Below are positions 18,848 to 27,708 of a stretch of DNA of 64,000 nucleotides, one piece after another. Location of the stretch: contig LNBW01000024.1 in the NCBI GenBank assembly GCA_001567255.1, forward strand, positions 1 through 64,000, in the 5' to 3' direction. The DNA is from Bacteroidetes bacterium OLB9. Lineage in GTDB: Bacteria > Bacteroidota > Bacteroidia > Chitinophagales > Saprospiraceae. The translations under genes and the position numbers were made by a program. Within the stretch, counting starts at the first letter, position 1; each line of letters begins with the position of its first letter. The notes under the pieces were generated by a model that searched no databases, was not told the DNA's origin, and was given only the letters and a program-made list of their open reading frames with translations.

Positions 18848-19828
18848 ATGCATTATCAAAACAATATTTTAGAAACTATTGGTAATACACCTCTGGTTAA
18901 GCTCAATAGGGTAGTAGAGGACATTCCCTGTCTAGTACTGGGCAAAGTAGAAACTTTCAATCCCGGCCACTCCACAAAGGATAGGATGGCGCTTAAAATG
19001 GTAGAAGATGCCGAAAAAGCAGGATTGATCAAACCAGGTGGCACACTGATCGAATGTACGTCCGGCAATACAGGGATGGGCATCGCACTAGCTGCTGTTG
19101 TTAAAGGATACAAGTGTATTTTTACGACCAGCGATAAGCAATCTAAAGAAAAGATAGACATGCTTAAGGCGTTAGGTGCTGATGTTATCGTTTGCCCGAC
19201 CAATGTTGCTCCTGAAGATCCGCGTTCTTACTATTCTGTGGCTGAGCGGCTCAGTAAGGAGATTCCTAACTCTGTATGGCTTAATCAGTATGATAATCTT
19301 TCTAATCGTCAAGCACATTACGAGTCCACCGGTCCGGAGATATGGAGGCAAACGGATGGTAAAATCACGCATTTTGTAGTAGGTGTGGGTACTGGTGGCA
19401 CGATTTCGGGAGTAGCTAAATACCTCAAAGAACAAAATCCAAACATCAAAGTATGGGGTATCGACACTTATGGTTCTGTGTTTAAAAAATACCATGAGAC
19501 AGGTGTCTTTGACCAAAATGAAATCTATTCCTACATCACCGAAGGTATCGGCGAAGATATCCTTCCAAAGAATGTGGACTTTAGTCTAATTGATCATTTT
19601 GAAAAAGTGACGGATAAAGATGGAGCGCTGGCAGCCCGAAGGCTAGCACGGGAAGAAGGGATTTTGCTAGGCTATAGTGCAGGATCAGCGCTTGCAGGGC
19701 TTCGCCAGATGAAAAATCAACTCAAACAAGACGATGTTGTTGTCATTCTCTTTCATGACCATGGTAGCCGTTATATTGGAAAATTGTACAATGATGACTG
19801 GATGAGGGAAATGGGATTTTTGGATTAG
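18848..19828 (+). CDS. PLP-dependent cysteine synthase / cystathionine beta-synthase-type enzyme
   Basis: A 326-residue fold-type II PLP enzyme acting in cysteine or cystathionine formation by beta-replacement on an activated serine. GHSTKDRMA holds the PLP lysine (Lys44); TSGNTGMGIA (71-80) and the phosphate loop VGTGGTISG follow. The C-terminal GYSAGSAL is also typical. The GIGEDILPKNVDF region fits the cystathionine beta-synthase-like branch, but there are no CBS domains, so CysK-type activity is equally possible. Confidence 0.85.
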   Translation: MHYQNNILETIGNTPLVKLNRVVEDIPCLVLGKVETFNPGHSTKDRMALKMVEDAEKAGLIKPGGTLIECTSGNTGMGIALAAVVKGYKCIFTTSDKQSKEKIDMLKALGADVIVCPTNVAPEDPRSYYSVAERLSKEIPNSVWLNQYDNLSNRQAHYESTGPEIWRQTDGKITHFVVGVGTGGTISGVAKYLKEQNPNIKVWGIDTYGSVFKKYHETGVFDQNEIYSYITEGIGEDILPKNVDFSLIDHFEKVTDKDGALAARRLAREEGILLGYSAGSALAGLRQMKNQLKQDDVVVILFHDHGSRYIGKLYNDDWMREMGFLD

Positions 19829-19836
19829 TTTGATAC

Positions 19837-19871
19837 AAAAAAAGTGCTGCTCTCATTAAAGAAAACAGCAC
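19837..19871 (-). terminator. Intrinsic terminator of the PKD-like membrane protein gene
   Basis: On the minus strand the stem gtgctg / cagcac (19866-19871 with 19844-19849) is followed by a run of seven T (complement of 19837-19843). It serves the minus-strand gene at 19896 and sits just after the end of the convergent cysteine-synthase-like gene. Confidence 0.65.
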
Positions 19872-19895
19872 CTTATGGGATTATAATTTGATTCT

Positions 19896-20390
19896 TTATT
19901 TCACTTTTATTTTCTTCGTACCGATGATGTGAAGTAAGCCATCTTTGATCTCTTTAAGTTCGATGACGTACTTACCTGGTTGCTCATAAGTGTACATCAG
20001 ATTAGGTGTGGTGACAATAAGCCGTACACCATCGCCCATTTCCATAACATATCTTGAGGCGTTCTCGTCTTGCAAAAACGTAAAAAAGAATGGTTGGCCT
20101 GCAGTGATTTTTCCTTTCATCTGTACATATTTATCAAAATCATTGGCTGCAACCTCTTCTACATTGAAGATAGGTGCAAATGAAGCTATATTAGGATTAT
20201 TGCTGTTTCCTATCGAGGTAGATGCATGATCGGATAATATTGCCTTCTGGCCAAAAAGATAAATCGAACCTATAATTCCTGTCAATATCAACAGGCTGAG
20301 GAGTAAGGGTTCGATATGAATAGCAAAAAATTGAAAAGCACTGGTATGCTTCTTATTCAGATGAACAGGAGTGTAATGTTCAATATTCAT
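19896..20390 (-). CDS. Single-pass membrane protein with a PKD-like domain
   Basis: A 164-residue protein. A cytoplasmic basic segment precedes one membrane helix (~30-50; LLLSLLILTGIIGSIYLFG). A C-terminal exported domain (~90-164) carries VMEMGDG and YTYEQPGKYVIEL, the core strands of a PKD fold. The frame extends to 20477 through a non-ATG start, but the ATG at 20388-20390 is preferred. The function is unknown; a binding or scaffolding role at the cell envelope is an inference. Confidence 0.6.
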   Translation of the reverse strand: MNIEHYTPVHLNKKHTSAFQFFAIHIEPLLLSLLILTGIIGSIYLFGQKAILSDHASTSIGNSNNPNIASFAPIFNVEEVAANDFDKYVQMKGKITAGQPFFFTFLQDENASRYVMEMGDGVRLIVTTPNLMYTYEQPGKYVIELKEIKDGLLHIIGTKKIKVK

Positions 20391-20650
20391 AAATATCGGA
20401 TTTGGGTTAAAAATAAATCGGTTGTTATCCCATCGAATAATCTTTATTACCTCAATGGAAGTGTAAAGGTATGACATATTGATGAAATAAAAAATATAAT
20501 TTAACTTTTATGTAACATTTTTTTGATGTATAAGTGCTTAATTATGAATTATTAATATTTTTAAATATACTAATAACTGAATATATGAAGATTATATAAC
20601 CATTTATTTTATATCAAAAAATAAAAATATGAATCTTTAAACCAAATAAA

Positions 20651-20681
20651 TTGATTTTCGAATGTTTTGGCCATACTTTTG
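20651..20681 (+). promoter_or_regulatory. Promoter for the hydrolase-YhiN pair
   Basis: The -7 box TACTTTTG (20674-20681) has a TTG at 20651-20653, 20 bases upstream, in the -33 position. Transcription would start near 20688. Confidence 0.55.
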
Positions 20682-20741
20682 CCTTGTATTATTGCTGCTT
20701 ATTTCAGCATTCAATATTCATTATGATAATAGTATCAAATT

Positions 20742-21521
20742 TTGAAGCAAGCCATTAAAAATTTTCTACACCAATTATTGTTGCCACGTGGTCGTCAATT
20801 TGTGATGAATGACGCACTACACATAGAGTGGTCTTCCGATGTGATCTCAGATAATAACAGAAAAATTCATATTTTTTATAACAGTCGGCCTCGAGCCTCT
20901 ACTACAGTGATTTTATGCCATCCTTATCTTGCAGAGGCACATCAGTTTTTCATGAGGAGCGGCCATGCTGACATGTACTTAAAGCTAGGTTGCAATGTTG
21001 TCTTGCTTGATTTCAATGGATTTGGTTTGAGCCCTTATCAAGATTTTAATTACCATATCGATTTGAGATTAGTTTCAGAATATTGCGCGGAGCATTTTCC
21101 TGGTACTCGACTGATTGCGCATGGGATTTCGTTTGGAGGAAGCCACACTGTCAATGCGGCTAGTCTTCATCACCACAAATTAGAGCGACTGATTGTAGAA
21201 AATACTCTGGACAGTAATCTTTCTTACTATAAAAGTCGGAGCAAGAAGCTGTACTATTTTATGAGGTTTCTGATGCTTTTTTCTTCAAGAATCAATGCTA
21301 ACCACGATTATATTAAAGGATGTAGCAATATTCGAGATATTGAGAAGGTACTATTCATTTATAATGAAGCAGATATGCTGACCACCATAGAGATGGGCAA
21401 AAAGCTTTATGCGGGTTGCGCTGTTCCGGCACAGTTAGTTATAATGCAGGGCAAGCACCTGGAAGCTATTGAGAAAAATCCTGAACTTTATCAGGATACT
21501 ATTAAAGAATTTATCTTGTAA
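20742..21521 (+). CDS. Alpha/beta hydrolase
   Basis: A 259-residue hydrolase. ILCHPYLAEAHQFF (57-70) is the oxyanion region, VVLLDFNGFG (87-96) a strand-turn, and HGISFGG (127-133) the GxSxG-type elbow with Ser130 as likely nucleophile; a late His lies in MQGKHLEAI. The substrate is unknown. The frame begins at TTG 20742; no in-frame ATG lies between the promoter at 20674-20681 and the conserved region. The flavoprotein gene follows 9 bases later, suggesting co-expression. Confidence 0.72.
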   Translation: MKQAIKNFLHQLLLPRGRQFVMNDALHIEWSSDVISDNNRKIHIFYNSRPRASTTVILCHPYLAEAHQFFMRSGHADMYLKLGCNVVLLDFNGFGLSPYQDFNYHIDLRLVSEYCAEHFPGTRLIAHGISFGGSHTVNAASLHHHKLERLIVENTLDSNLSYYKSRSKKLYYFMRFLMLFSSRINANHDYIKGCSNIRDIEKVLFIYNEADMLTTIEMGKKLYAGCAVPAQLVIMQGKHLEAIEKNPELYQDTIKEFIL

Positions 21522-21530
21522 TATCAATCT

Positions 21531-22751
21531 ATGACTGGGTATGATGTTGTGGTAGTTGGCGGTGGCGCAGCAGGTTTTTTTGCTGCAATCAATATCTGTG
21601 AGCTTCGACCTGAAATGAAGGTTTTGATTCTAGAACAGAGCAAGGAAGTACTCAATAAAGTAAGGATATCTGGTGGCGGGCGATGCAATGTCACGCATGC
21701 TTGTTTTGATCCCAAAGAATTAACGACTTACTATCCACGTGGTAATCGGGAGTTGCTTGGGCCTTTCTACAATTTTGGAGCCGCTGATACCGTAAACTGG
21801 TTTGACCAGCATGGTGTGCAGCTGAAAACGGAACGTGATGGAAGAATGTTTCCTGCCACAGACAACTCAGAGACTATTATCGCATGCTTTAAAAAATATA
21901 CTCTAAAATATGGTATAGAAGTAAAGTTAAATACTAAAGTCAAGGATTTTACTTACAATACTGCTAACCGTGACCGCTTTACTATTCATACAGATAGTGA
22001 AATTTATTCTTCTCAATACCTGATAATATCCACTGGCAGTAGTCAGTTTATTTGGAATATGATACAAGCTAAGGGTTTTGAAATTATTACTCCCGTACCA
22101 TCACTTTTTACTTTCAATATGCCCGGACATCCACTCTGTAAGTTAATGGGTGTGGTGGCACCTTATGCTAAAGTCTATATTGAAGGTACGTCTATTACAT
22201 CTGAAGGTCCTGTATTAGTGACACACTGGGGCTTGAGCGGTCCTGCCGTACTCAAAGCATCTGCATGGGGTGCTGTGCAACTTGCAAAGATGAAGTACGA
22301 TTTTCAAGTATTAATAGACTGGATACCAGCAGTTCCTGATACGGAGATTACAGCTTTGCGCAATGCGATGGCTAAAAAGAAGGTGATCTCTAATCCTAAG
22401 TTTGATGTGCCAGCACGACTGTGGGAATTTCTTATAGATACCGTTTTGAATGATAAAGATAAGAACTGGGCTTCGCTATCGAAGTCAGAGTTAAGTGCCA
22501 TTATCACTCAGTTGAAGGCATATCGAGTTCATATCAAAGGAAAAACAACCTTTAAGGAAGAGTTTGTCACCGCTGGTGGTGTCGCACTACATCAGATCAA
22601 TTTTAAAACTTTTGAGACAAAAAAAATTGCAGGACTTTACATGGCAGGCGAGGTGCTAGACATAGATGCGGTGACAGGTGGATTTAACTTTCAGGCCGCA
22701 TGGACAGGAGGATATCTTGTTGCCAAAGATATTGCGTCAGCCCATTTTTAA
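21531..22751 (+). CDS. YhiN/HI0933-type FAD-dependent oxidoreductase
   Basis: A 406-residue flavoprotein of the HI0933/YhiN group. The dinucleotide-binding motif VVVVGGGAAGFFAA is at residues 6-19, and VRISGGGRCNVTH, characteristic of this group, follows. The C-terminal FAD motif LYMAGEVLDIDAVTGGFN with NFQAAWTGG closes the fold. The physiological substrate of the family is not established. Confidence 0.85.
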   Translation: MTGYDVVVVGGGAAGFFAAINICELRPEMKVLILEQSKEVLNKVRISGGGRCNVTHACFDPKELTTYYPRGNRELLGPFYNFGAADTVNWFDQHGVQLKTERDGRMFPATDNSETIIACFKKYTLKYGIEVKLNTKVKDFTYNTANRDRFTIHTDSEIYSSQYLIISTGSSQFIWNMIQAKGFEIITPVPSLFTFNMPGHPLCKLMGVVAPYAKVYIEGTSITSEGPVLVTHWGLSGPAVLKASAWGAVQLAKMKYDFQVLIDWIPAVPDTEITALRNAMAKKKVISNPKFDVPARLWEFLIDTVLNDKDKNWASLSKSELSAIITQLKAYRVHIKGKTTFKEEFVTAGGVALHQINFKTFETKKIAGLYMAGEVLDIDAVTGGFNFQAAWTGGYLVAKDIASAHF

Positions 22752-22763
22752 ATTGTATATTTG
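22732..22763 (+). promoter_or_regulatory. Promoter for the DUF3817 gene
   Basis: The -7 box TATATTTG is at 22756-22763, and a TTG at 22732-22734 lies 21 bases upstream, inside the end of the preceding gene. The ATG at 22792 is about 22 bases past the predicted start. Confidence 0.5.
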
Positions 22764-22791
22764 TCCTCATTTTTAATCAATAATAATTTTT

Positions 22792-23121
22792 ATGTCATCA
22801 AATTTATGGTCTGATAGCCTGGGAAGATTTAGAATCGTAGCATTTTTGGAAGGTTGTTCCTATTTGTTGCTGGGATTTACTATGGTTTTAAAATATAAAT
22901 ATGCTAATCCCGGCCCCAATGTAGTAGTAGGTTATGCTCATGGCTTTTTATTTATTCTATATGTGATTTTGCTTTTTGGAGTGTATAGAAAATATAACTG
23001 GAGCCTAATGAAAACGTTTCTAGCTTTTGTTGCTTCATTGATACCTTTCGGCACTTTTATCGCAGAATATAAGTTGTTTAGGCAGGATGTAGATGCAACA
23101 GAAAATGAATTGCAAATGTAA
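22792..23121 (+). CDS. DUF3817 membrane protein
   Basis: A 109-residue protein with three hydrophobic helices. FRIVAFLEGCSYLLLGFTM near the start and VVVGYAHGFLFILY mid-protein are the hallmark segments of DUF3817. The function is unknown. A strong bidirectional terminator follows. Confidence 0.75.
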   Translation: MSSNLWSDSLGRFRIVAFLEGCSYLLLGFTMVLKYKYANPGPNVVVGYAHGFLFILYVILLFGVYRKYNWSLMKTFLAFVASLIPFGTFIAEYKLFRQDVDATENELQM

Positions 23122-23128
23122 ACCTTAA

Positions 23129-23166
23129 TAAAAAAAGCCTCGGAAATTTTTCTGAGGCTTTTTTAT
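23129..23166. terminator. Bidirectional intrinsic terminator
   Basis: The stem aaaaaagcctc / gaggctttttt is A-rich on one side and T-rich on the other, placed between two convergent genes so that it can stop both. Confidence 0.85.
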
Positions 23167-23186
23167 TTGATGATAAGTAATTCAAC

Positions 23187-24230
23187 TTATTCATTTACTT
23201 TGATTAATTCTACTTCAAATATCAAGTCACTTTTAGGTGGAATGGCACCTGGATAGCCACGCTCGCCATACGCCAATTGATAAGGAATGTAAAACTTATA
23301 GACACTACCTTCATTCATGAGCTGTACACCTTCAGTCCATCCCGGAATGACTTGATTCAAACCAAACTCAATAGGTTCTCCTCTCTGTACACTAGAGTCA
23401 AAGACCTGACCATTTAAAAAAGTACCAGTATAATGAACAGTGACCTTGCTCGCTGCCGATGCAGGTTTTTTGCCTGTTCCTTCCTTGATGATGTCGTATC
23501 TCAAACCACTCGGAGTCGAATGCGTGAACTGACTCTTGATTTTTTGAGCCTCAGCTTCTAGTCTAGCAGCTTCTTCAGCTGCTTTTTGAACAGCTTTTAC
23601 TTGCTCTTCTTCAAATACCTTAGGCGTATCAAATGCTTCAGCTTCAGCTCCTTTTCTGAGTATGGTTATGCTAATGATAGAGTCATTCTGTACAATAGCA
23701 TCTACAACATCCTGGCCTTTAATCACATGACCAAATACTGTATGCTTATTGTCCAACCATGGAGTCGCTACATGCGTGATGAAAAATTGTGAGCCATTTG
23801 TACCGGGACCTGCGTTGGCCATACTGAGGATGCCAGGTCCTGTATGGCGAAGTGTCGGATCAAATTCATCTGCGAATTTATATCCCGGGCCACCGGTACC
23901 ATTACCCAGCGGACATCCACCTTGAATCATGAAATTAGGAATCACTCTATGAAATTTCAATCCATCATAGTACGGCGTGCCATCAGGTCGGGCAGTATTT
24001 TTTATCTTTCCTTCAGCTAGGCCAATAAAATTGGCTACAGTCATAGGCGTTTTCTTAAATTCTAGTACGGTGTATATATTGCCTTTGTTTGTTTCAAACT
24101 TAGCATACATTCCATCTACTTGGTTTGCTAAAAATTCATTGTCCATATTATTTTTCTGTGTTTTGTTTTGCGCATAAGTAGTCAATTGCATGCTGGCAAC
24201 CAGTAGCAATAACATCAATTTAGACCTCAT
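23187..24230 (-). CDS. Cyclophilin-FKBP fusion peptidyl-prolyl isomerase
   Basis: A 347-residue exported dual-family prolyl isomerase for proteins folding in the periplasm. A signal peptide (1-20, ending TTYAQ) precedes a cyclophilin domain (~40-205; [34 protein letters not shown]). A Glu/Ala-rich helical linker (~208-236) follows, then an FKBP domain (~240-345; [42 protein letters not shown]). Such dual immunophilins are known in Bacteroidota. The key FKBP residues Y, D, F, W and Y appear to be in place. The promoter is at 24282-24289. Confidence 0.92.
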   Translation of the reverse strand: MRSKLMLLLLVASMQLTTYAQNKTQKNNMDNEFLANQVDGMYAKFETNKGNIYTVLEFKKTPMTVANFIGLAEGKIKNTARPDGTPYYDGLKFHRVIPNFMIQGGCPLGNGTGGPGYKFADEFDPTLRHTGPGILSMANAGPGTNGSQFFITHVATPWLDNKHTVFGHVIKGQDVVDAIVQNDSIISITILRKGAEAEAFDTPKVFEEEQVKAVQKAAEEAARLEAEAQKIKSQFTHSTPSGLRYDIIKEGTGKKPASAASKVTVHYTGTFLNGQVFDSSVQRGEPIEFGLNQVIPGWTEGVQLMNEGSVYKFYIPYQLAYGERGYPGAIPPKSDLIFEVELIKVNE

Positions 24231-24281
24231 ATGTTGAATTAAAATGGTTAAAAATATTATTCATTAACATTGTCGAAGACG

Positions 24282-24289
24282 CAAAAGTA
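24282..24289 (-). promoter_or_regulatory. -7 promoter box for the cyclophilin-FKBP gene
   Basis: On the minus strand this reads TACTTTTG. Transcription would start near 24276, about 45 bases before the ATG. Confidence 0.5.
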
Positions 24290-24361
24290 ACGAATAACGT
24301 GGAGTTACACATTGCAAATAACTTAAATTTAACTTTTTATGCTGTGGTGAAAGATCCTTCT

Positions 24362-25480
24362 TTATAAGTTGGTGACTTCTTCTGCCAGTTGCTCTCCCAG
24401 ATAACTGCCTATAGCAACACCCATACCTCCAAGCCGAACGCCTGCCAGTACACTATCATCTAACCATTTGATGATAGGATATTTGCTTGGGCCTACACCC
24501 ATTATACCACTCCACCAATGATCGATTTGTGTCGAAGCACCTGGATAAATAGAATCCAATATATCAAGAAGATAATGCTGGATTTTGTCAGTTAGCCCAA
24601 AATTGTCCGTCATTTCACCATCTAAGTCGAGATTTCGTCCACCACCGATTAAAATGCGGTTTTTATATTGCCTAAAATAGATATAACCTTTATCATAATG
24701 GCAGGCAGCAGCTAGCGGATTGTTAGCCAATGGCAAGGTCATCAGTACTTGATTTCTTGCCGGGAAAACAGCCAATTCTGGCATAATCCGCTGCGTAAAG
24801 CCATTAGTACACAATATAAGTTTTTGATAATTGATGTGTAAATTATCTTTCGTAATAAGCAGATGATCATCCATACGAATATCATTGATTTCGATACCAA
24901 AGATAATGGTTATGCCTAGACTAATCGCTTTTTTATACAACTCCTGCATCATTTTGACTGGATTGATCGTGCCCTCATACGGATTGAAAATAGTGGTAGA
25001 GTCAAATGCGGACAAAGTCGTATTGGGTTTTGACTGATAGCAATTTTTTATGCTGAGATAACCTTCCATCAGTTCATTAAGATGGGGTATAGCCTGGGTG
25101 CACACTTCGATGGTTTCGACATCCGTTTTTTTAAAAAATTCTATACCACCACACGCTTGATACTCCATTATCTCTGGATGTACTCTTTCTTTGAGTTTAC
25201 TCAGACCTTGCCATCTCATTTTGACGATGTCCATGCACATTTCTTCACCATTGGCCTGCATATCATCCAATATTTCGGATACTGAACCAAAGCATGAAAA
25301 CCCGGCATTCTTAGTGCTGGCACCGTAAGACAGATGACCTCGATCCAGAACTTTTATTGTCAAATCCATGTTTCTCTCTGCAATAGAAATCGCTGTGCTA
25401 AGACCGACAATGCCCGCACCAATAATCGTGACTTGAGCAGGTGATTCTATAAAATATTTTTCCCAAAAACTATAATTCAT
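24362..25480 (-). CDS. FAD-dependent oxidoreductase (DAO family)
   Basis: A 372-residue flavoprotein of the D-amino-acid-oxidase-like (DAO) fold. The nucleotide-binding motif VTIIGAGIVGLSTAISIAE is at residues 18-36, followed by SYGASTKNAGFSCFGS, a stretch typical of DAO enzymes that oxidise amino acids or related amines. IYFRQYKNRILIGGGRNLD and the C-terminal GGMGVAIGSYLGEQLA fit the FAD-closing segment. The substrate is not known. There is no signal peptide. Confidence 0.82.
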   Translation of the reverse strand: MNYSFWEKYFIESPAQVTIIGAGIVGLSTAISIAERNMDLTIKVLDRGHLSYGASTKNAGFSCFGSVSEILDDMQANGEEMCMDIVKMRWQGLSKLKERVHPEIMEYQACGGIEFFKKTDVETIEVCTQAIPHLNELMEGYLSIKNCYQSKPNTTLSAFDSTTIFNPYEGTINPVKMMQELYKKAISLGITIIFGIEINDIRMDDHLLITKDNLHINYQKLILCTNGFTQRIMPELAVFPARNQVLMTLPLANNPLAAACHYDKGYIYFRQYKNRILIGGGRNLDLDGEMTDNFGLTDKIQHYLLDILDSIYPGASTQIDHWWSGIMGVGPSKYPIIKWLDDSVLAGVRLGGMGVAIGSYLGEQLAEEVTNL

Positions 25481-25526
25481 TATCTTGCACCATTATTTAT
25501 TAGATAATTTATTTTCGTTAACAATA

Positions 25527-25534
25527 CAAATATA
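25527..25534 (-). promoter_or_regulatory. -7 promoter box for the DAO-family gene
   Basis: On the minus strand this reads TATATTTG. Transcription would start near 25521, about 40 bases before the ATG at 25480. Confidence 0.45.
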
Positions 25535-25544
25535 AGATATACCT

Positions 25545-25982
25545 ATGATACAGAGAATTCAAAGTGTTTTTTTACTACTTAGCGGTATTGCACTTTTTAG
25601 TTTATTTGGTTTACCTTTTGCTACAAGTACAGTTGCTATTCCCGATTTATTTAGCGATTTAGTGTATAATATTCAGGACAGCCCAATATTAATGATACTG
25701 ACTGTTCTTGGAGGTGTATTGAGTCTTATTTCGATATTTTTGTTTAAGAACAGAGGCCTTCAGGCTAGAATGTCATACATGGTCAGTGTATTTTCTATAT
25801 TGTTGTTGCTGACCTCTTTCTTACTCGTATTTAACGAGTGCACCACTGATGCCGGTGCAGAAAGCATTTCTGAAAGTATAGGCATTGCAATGCCGGTACT
25901 CAGCCTTATATTTTCTTTGTTTGCAGCAAAGTTTATCAATAAGGATGAAGCCACAGTTTCATCTATGAATAGGTTGAGATAA
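25545..25982 (+). CDS. DUF4293 membrane protein
   Basis: A 145-residue protein with four hydrophobic helices. The MIQRIQSVFLLLSGIAL start is the signature of DUF4293, a Bacteroidota-specific family of unknown function. It is divergent from the DAO-family gene and convergent with the AhpD-like gene, whose stop codon is immediately adjacent. Confidence 0.8.
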   Translation: MIQRIQSVFLLLSGIALFSLFGLPFATSTVAIPDLFSDLVYNIQDSPILMILTVLGGVLSLISIFLFKNRGLQARMSYMVSVFSILLLLTSFLLVFNECTTDAGAESISESIGIAMPVLSLIFSLFAAKFINKDEATVSSMNRLR

Positions 25983-26327
25983 TTAACCCTGATTGCACAA
26001 TTCGTCCCAGTATTCTACAGCTCTTCTTGTGTGCGGAATGCAAATAGAACCGCCTACAATATTGGCTACAGAAAATACTTCATATATCTCATCTGTTGTC
26101 ACACCCAATTCATGACAAGTACCTAGGTGGTATTTGATACAATCATCACACCTAAGAACCATAGATGCTATTAGGCCAAGCATTTCCTTGGTTTTTACAG
26201 ACAAAGCACCGTCCTGATAAGTCTGGTTGTCTAAGCTAAAAAACCGCTTTAAGACCTTGTTATCCTGCTGCATGATGCGTTCGTTCATCCTAGTGCGGTA
26301 TGCATTAAAATCATTAATGAGGGACAT
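25983..26327 (-). CDS. Carboxymuconolactone decarboxylase / AhpD-like protein
   Basis: A 114-residue protein of the CMD/AhpD-like helical fold. The redox motif RCDDCIKYHLGTCHELG holds the CxxC pair plus the following His seen in AhpD-type peroxide-defence proteins. The frame is open to 26423, but the perfect -7 box at 26373-26380 lies inside that extension, so the ATG at 26325-26327 (MSLINDF) is taken as the start. It may act as a small thiol-disulfide or peroxidase partner. Confidence 0.8.
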   Translation of the reverse strand: MSLINDFNAYRTRMNERIMQQDNKVLKRFFSLDNQTYQDGALSVKTKEMLGLIASMVLRCDDCIKYHLGTCHELGVTTDEIYEVFSVANIVGGSICIPHTRRAVEYWDELCNQG

Positions 26328-26372
26328 GGTATTGTATTTTAAATGACGAAGTTTTATGTATATTAAAGTTTG

Positions 26373-26380
26373 CAAAGATA
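26373..26380 (-). promoter_or_regulatory. -7 promoter box for the AhpD-like gene
   Basis: On the minus strand this reads TATCTTTG followed by C. Transcription would start near 26367, 40 bases before the chosen ATG. Confidence 0.55.
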
Positions 26381-26485
26381 TATTTTTTGACTGACCACTG
26401 CATATTTTTAATACGGCTATCATCTATTCTGATGTAAAAAAGATGACTTGATGGGTTCTAGTATTTTTGTGATGAAGATTCCAAC

Positions 26486-26515
26486 TTGGATAATAGGCTT
26501 TTTTGCTTATCTTTG
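26486..26515 (+). promoter_or_regulatory. Promoter for acyl-CoA dehydrogenase
   Basis: The -7 box TATCTTTG (26508-26515) has a TTG at 26486-26488, 19 bases upstream. This supports the ATG at 26556 over the earlier in-frame starts at 26448-26451. Confidence 0.6.
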
Positions 26516-26555
26516 CACATCATTTAAAAAAAAGATTATAAACACTGAAACACTT

Positions 26556-27701
26556 ATGCACACTGACAGCTTTGACAATTTAGAGATGATTGAAGAGTCC
26601 GCGAGGACATTTGCCCAACAGCACATCTTGCCCCATGTCATGGAATGGGATGAAGCGCAATACTTTCCGGTAGAAACGATGCGCGCTTTAGGTGAGTTGG
26701 GATTCATGGGCGTACTTGTACCTGAGGAATACGGAGGTTCAGGACTTGGATATCAAGAGTATGTGTCAGTGATTGTCGAAGTGGCAAAAGTTTGTGGATC
26801 AGTAGGATTGAGCCTAGCAGCACATAATAGTTTATGTACAGGACATATTCTTGCTTTTGGCAATGAAGATCAAAAGAAAAAATATCTGCCTAAACTGGCT
26901 ACTGCGGAGTGGATAGGAGCATGGGGCTTGACAGAAGCAAATACTGGATCAGATGCTATGCGAATGAAATGTGTAGCAGTGCAAGATGGGGATGACTGGA
27001 TTATCAATGGTTCGAAAAACTGGATTACTCACGGTATTTCAGGCGAGGTAGCCGTAGTTTTGGCACGTACAGGTGAGCTGCTGGATAGTCATGGCATCAC
27101 TGCTTTTATTGTAGAGAGAGGCACACCTGGTTTTCTTGCCGGAAAGAAGGAGAACAAGCTCGGTATGCGTGCATCAGAAACTGCAGAAATGATTTTTGAC
27201 AATTGTAGAGTGCATAAATCTCAGGTACTGGGTGAGGTAGGCGATGGTTTTATTCAAGCCATGAAAGTGCTTGATGGTGGTCGTATCAGTATTGCTTCTC
27301 TCGGCTTGGGTATTGCCAAAGGCGCTTATGAAGCAGCAGTAAAATATGCAAAAGAAAGGGAGCAGTTTGGACAGCCGATTGCTAATTTTCAAGCTATTTC
27401 ATTTAAGCTGGCAGATATGGCTGTTAAAATCCAGGCTGCTGAATTGCTCATCAGAAAAGCTGCTTATTTAAAGAATACAGGTCAACCGGTCACAACAACG
27501 TCAGCCGAAGCAAAGTATTATGCTTCTGAAATAGCAGTGCAAATTGCCACTGATGCTGTACAGATATTTGGTGGTTACGGATATACTAAAGACTTTCCGG
27601 TAGAGAAGTATTACAGAGATGCTAAGCTTTGTACAATAGGAGAAGGTACATCAGAAATACAAAAATTGGTCATCAGCCGTAATATCCTGAAAGAATTCTA
27701 A
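26556..27701 (+). CDS. Acyl-CoA dehydrogenase
   Basis: A 381-residue FAD enzyme that oxidises acyl-CoA to trans-2-enoyl-CoA, using electron-transfer flavoprotein as acceptor. The ordered domains are an N-terminal helical domain, a middle beta-domain ([25 protein letters not shown]), and a C-terminal helical domain with [18 protein letters not shown] followed by [10 protein letters not shown], which carries the usual catalytic Glu. Family and length fit short- or branched-chain acyl-CoA dehydrogenases; the chain specificity cannot be read. The open frame extends upstream to 26448, but the promoter at 26486-26515 excludes that part. Confidence 0.92.
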   Translation: MHTDSFDNLEMIEESARTFAQQHILPHVMEWDEAQYFPVETMRALGELGFMGVLVPEEYGGSGLGYQEYVSVIVEVAKVCGSVGLSLAAHNSLCTGHILAFGNEDQKKKYLPKLATAEWIGAWGLTEANTGSDAMRMKCVAVQDGDDWIINGSKNWITHGISGEVAVVLARTGELLDSHGITAFIVERGTPGFLAGKKENKLGMRASETAEMIFDNCRVHKSQVLGEVGDGFIQAMKVLDGGRISIASLGLGIAKGAYEAAVKYAKEREQFGQPIANFQAISFKLADMAVKIQAAELLIRKAAYLKNTGQPVTTTSAEAKYYASEIAVQIATDAVQIFGGYGYTKDFPVEKYYRDAKLCTIGEGTSEIQKLVISRNILKEF

Positions 27702-27708
27702 TAGACTA

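Noticed and set aside
26328-26423. Upstream extension of the AhpD-like gene
   Set aside because: It includes a perfect minus-strand -7 box; the conserved protein starts at MSLINDF.
26448-26555. Upstream extension of the acyl-CoA dehydrogenase
   Set aside because: It spans the -33/-7 promoter, and the encoded hydrophobic stretch does not belong to the family.
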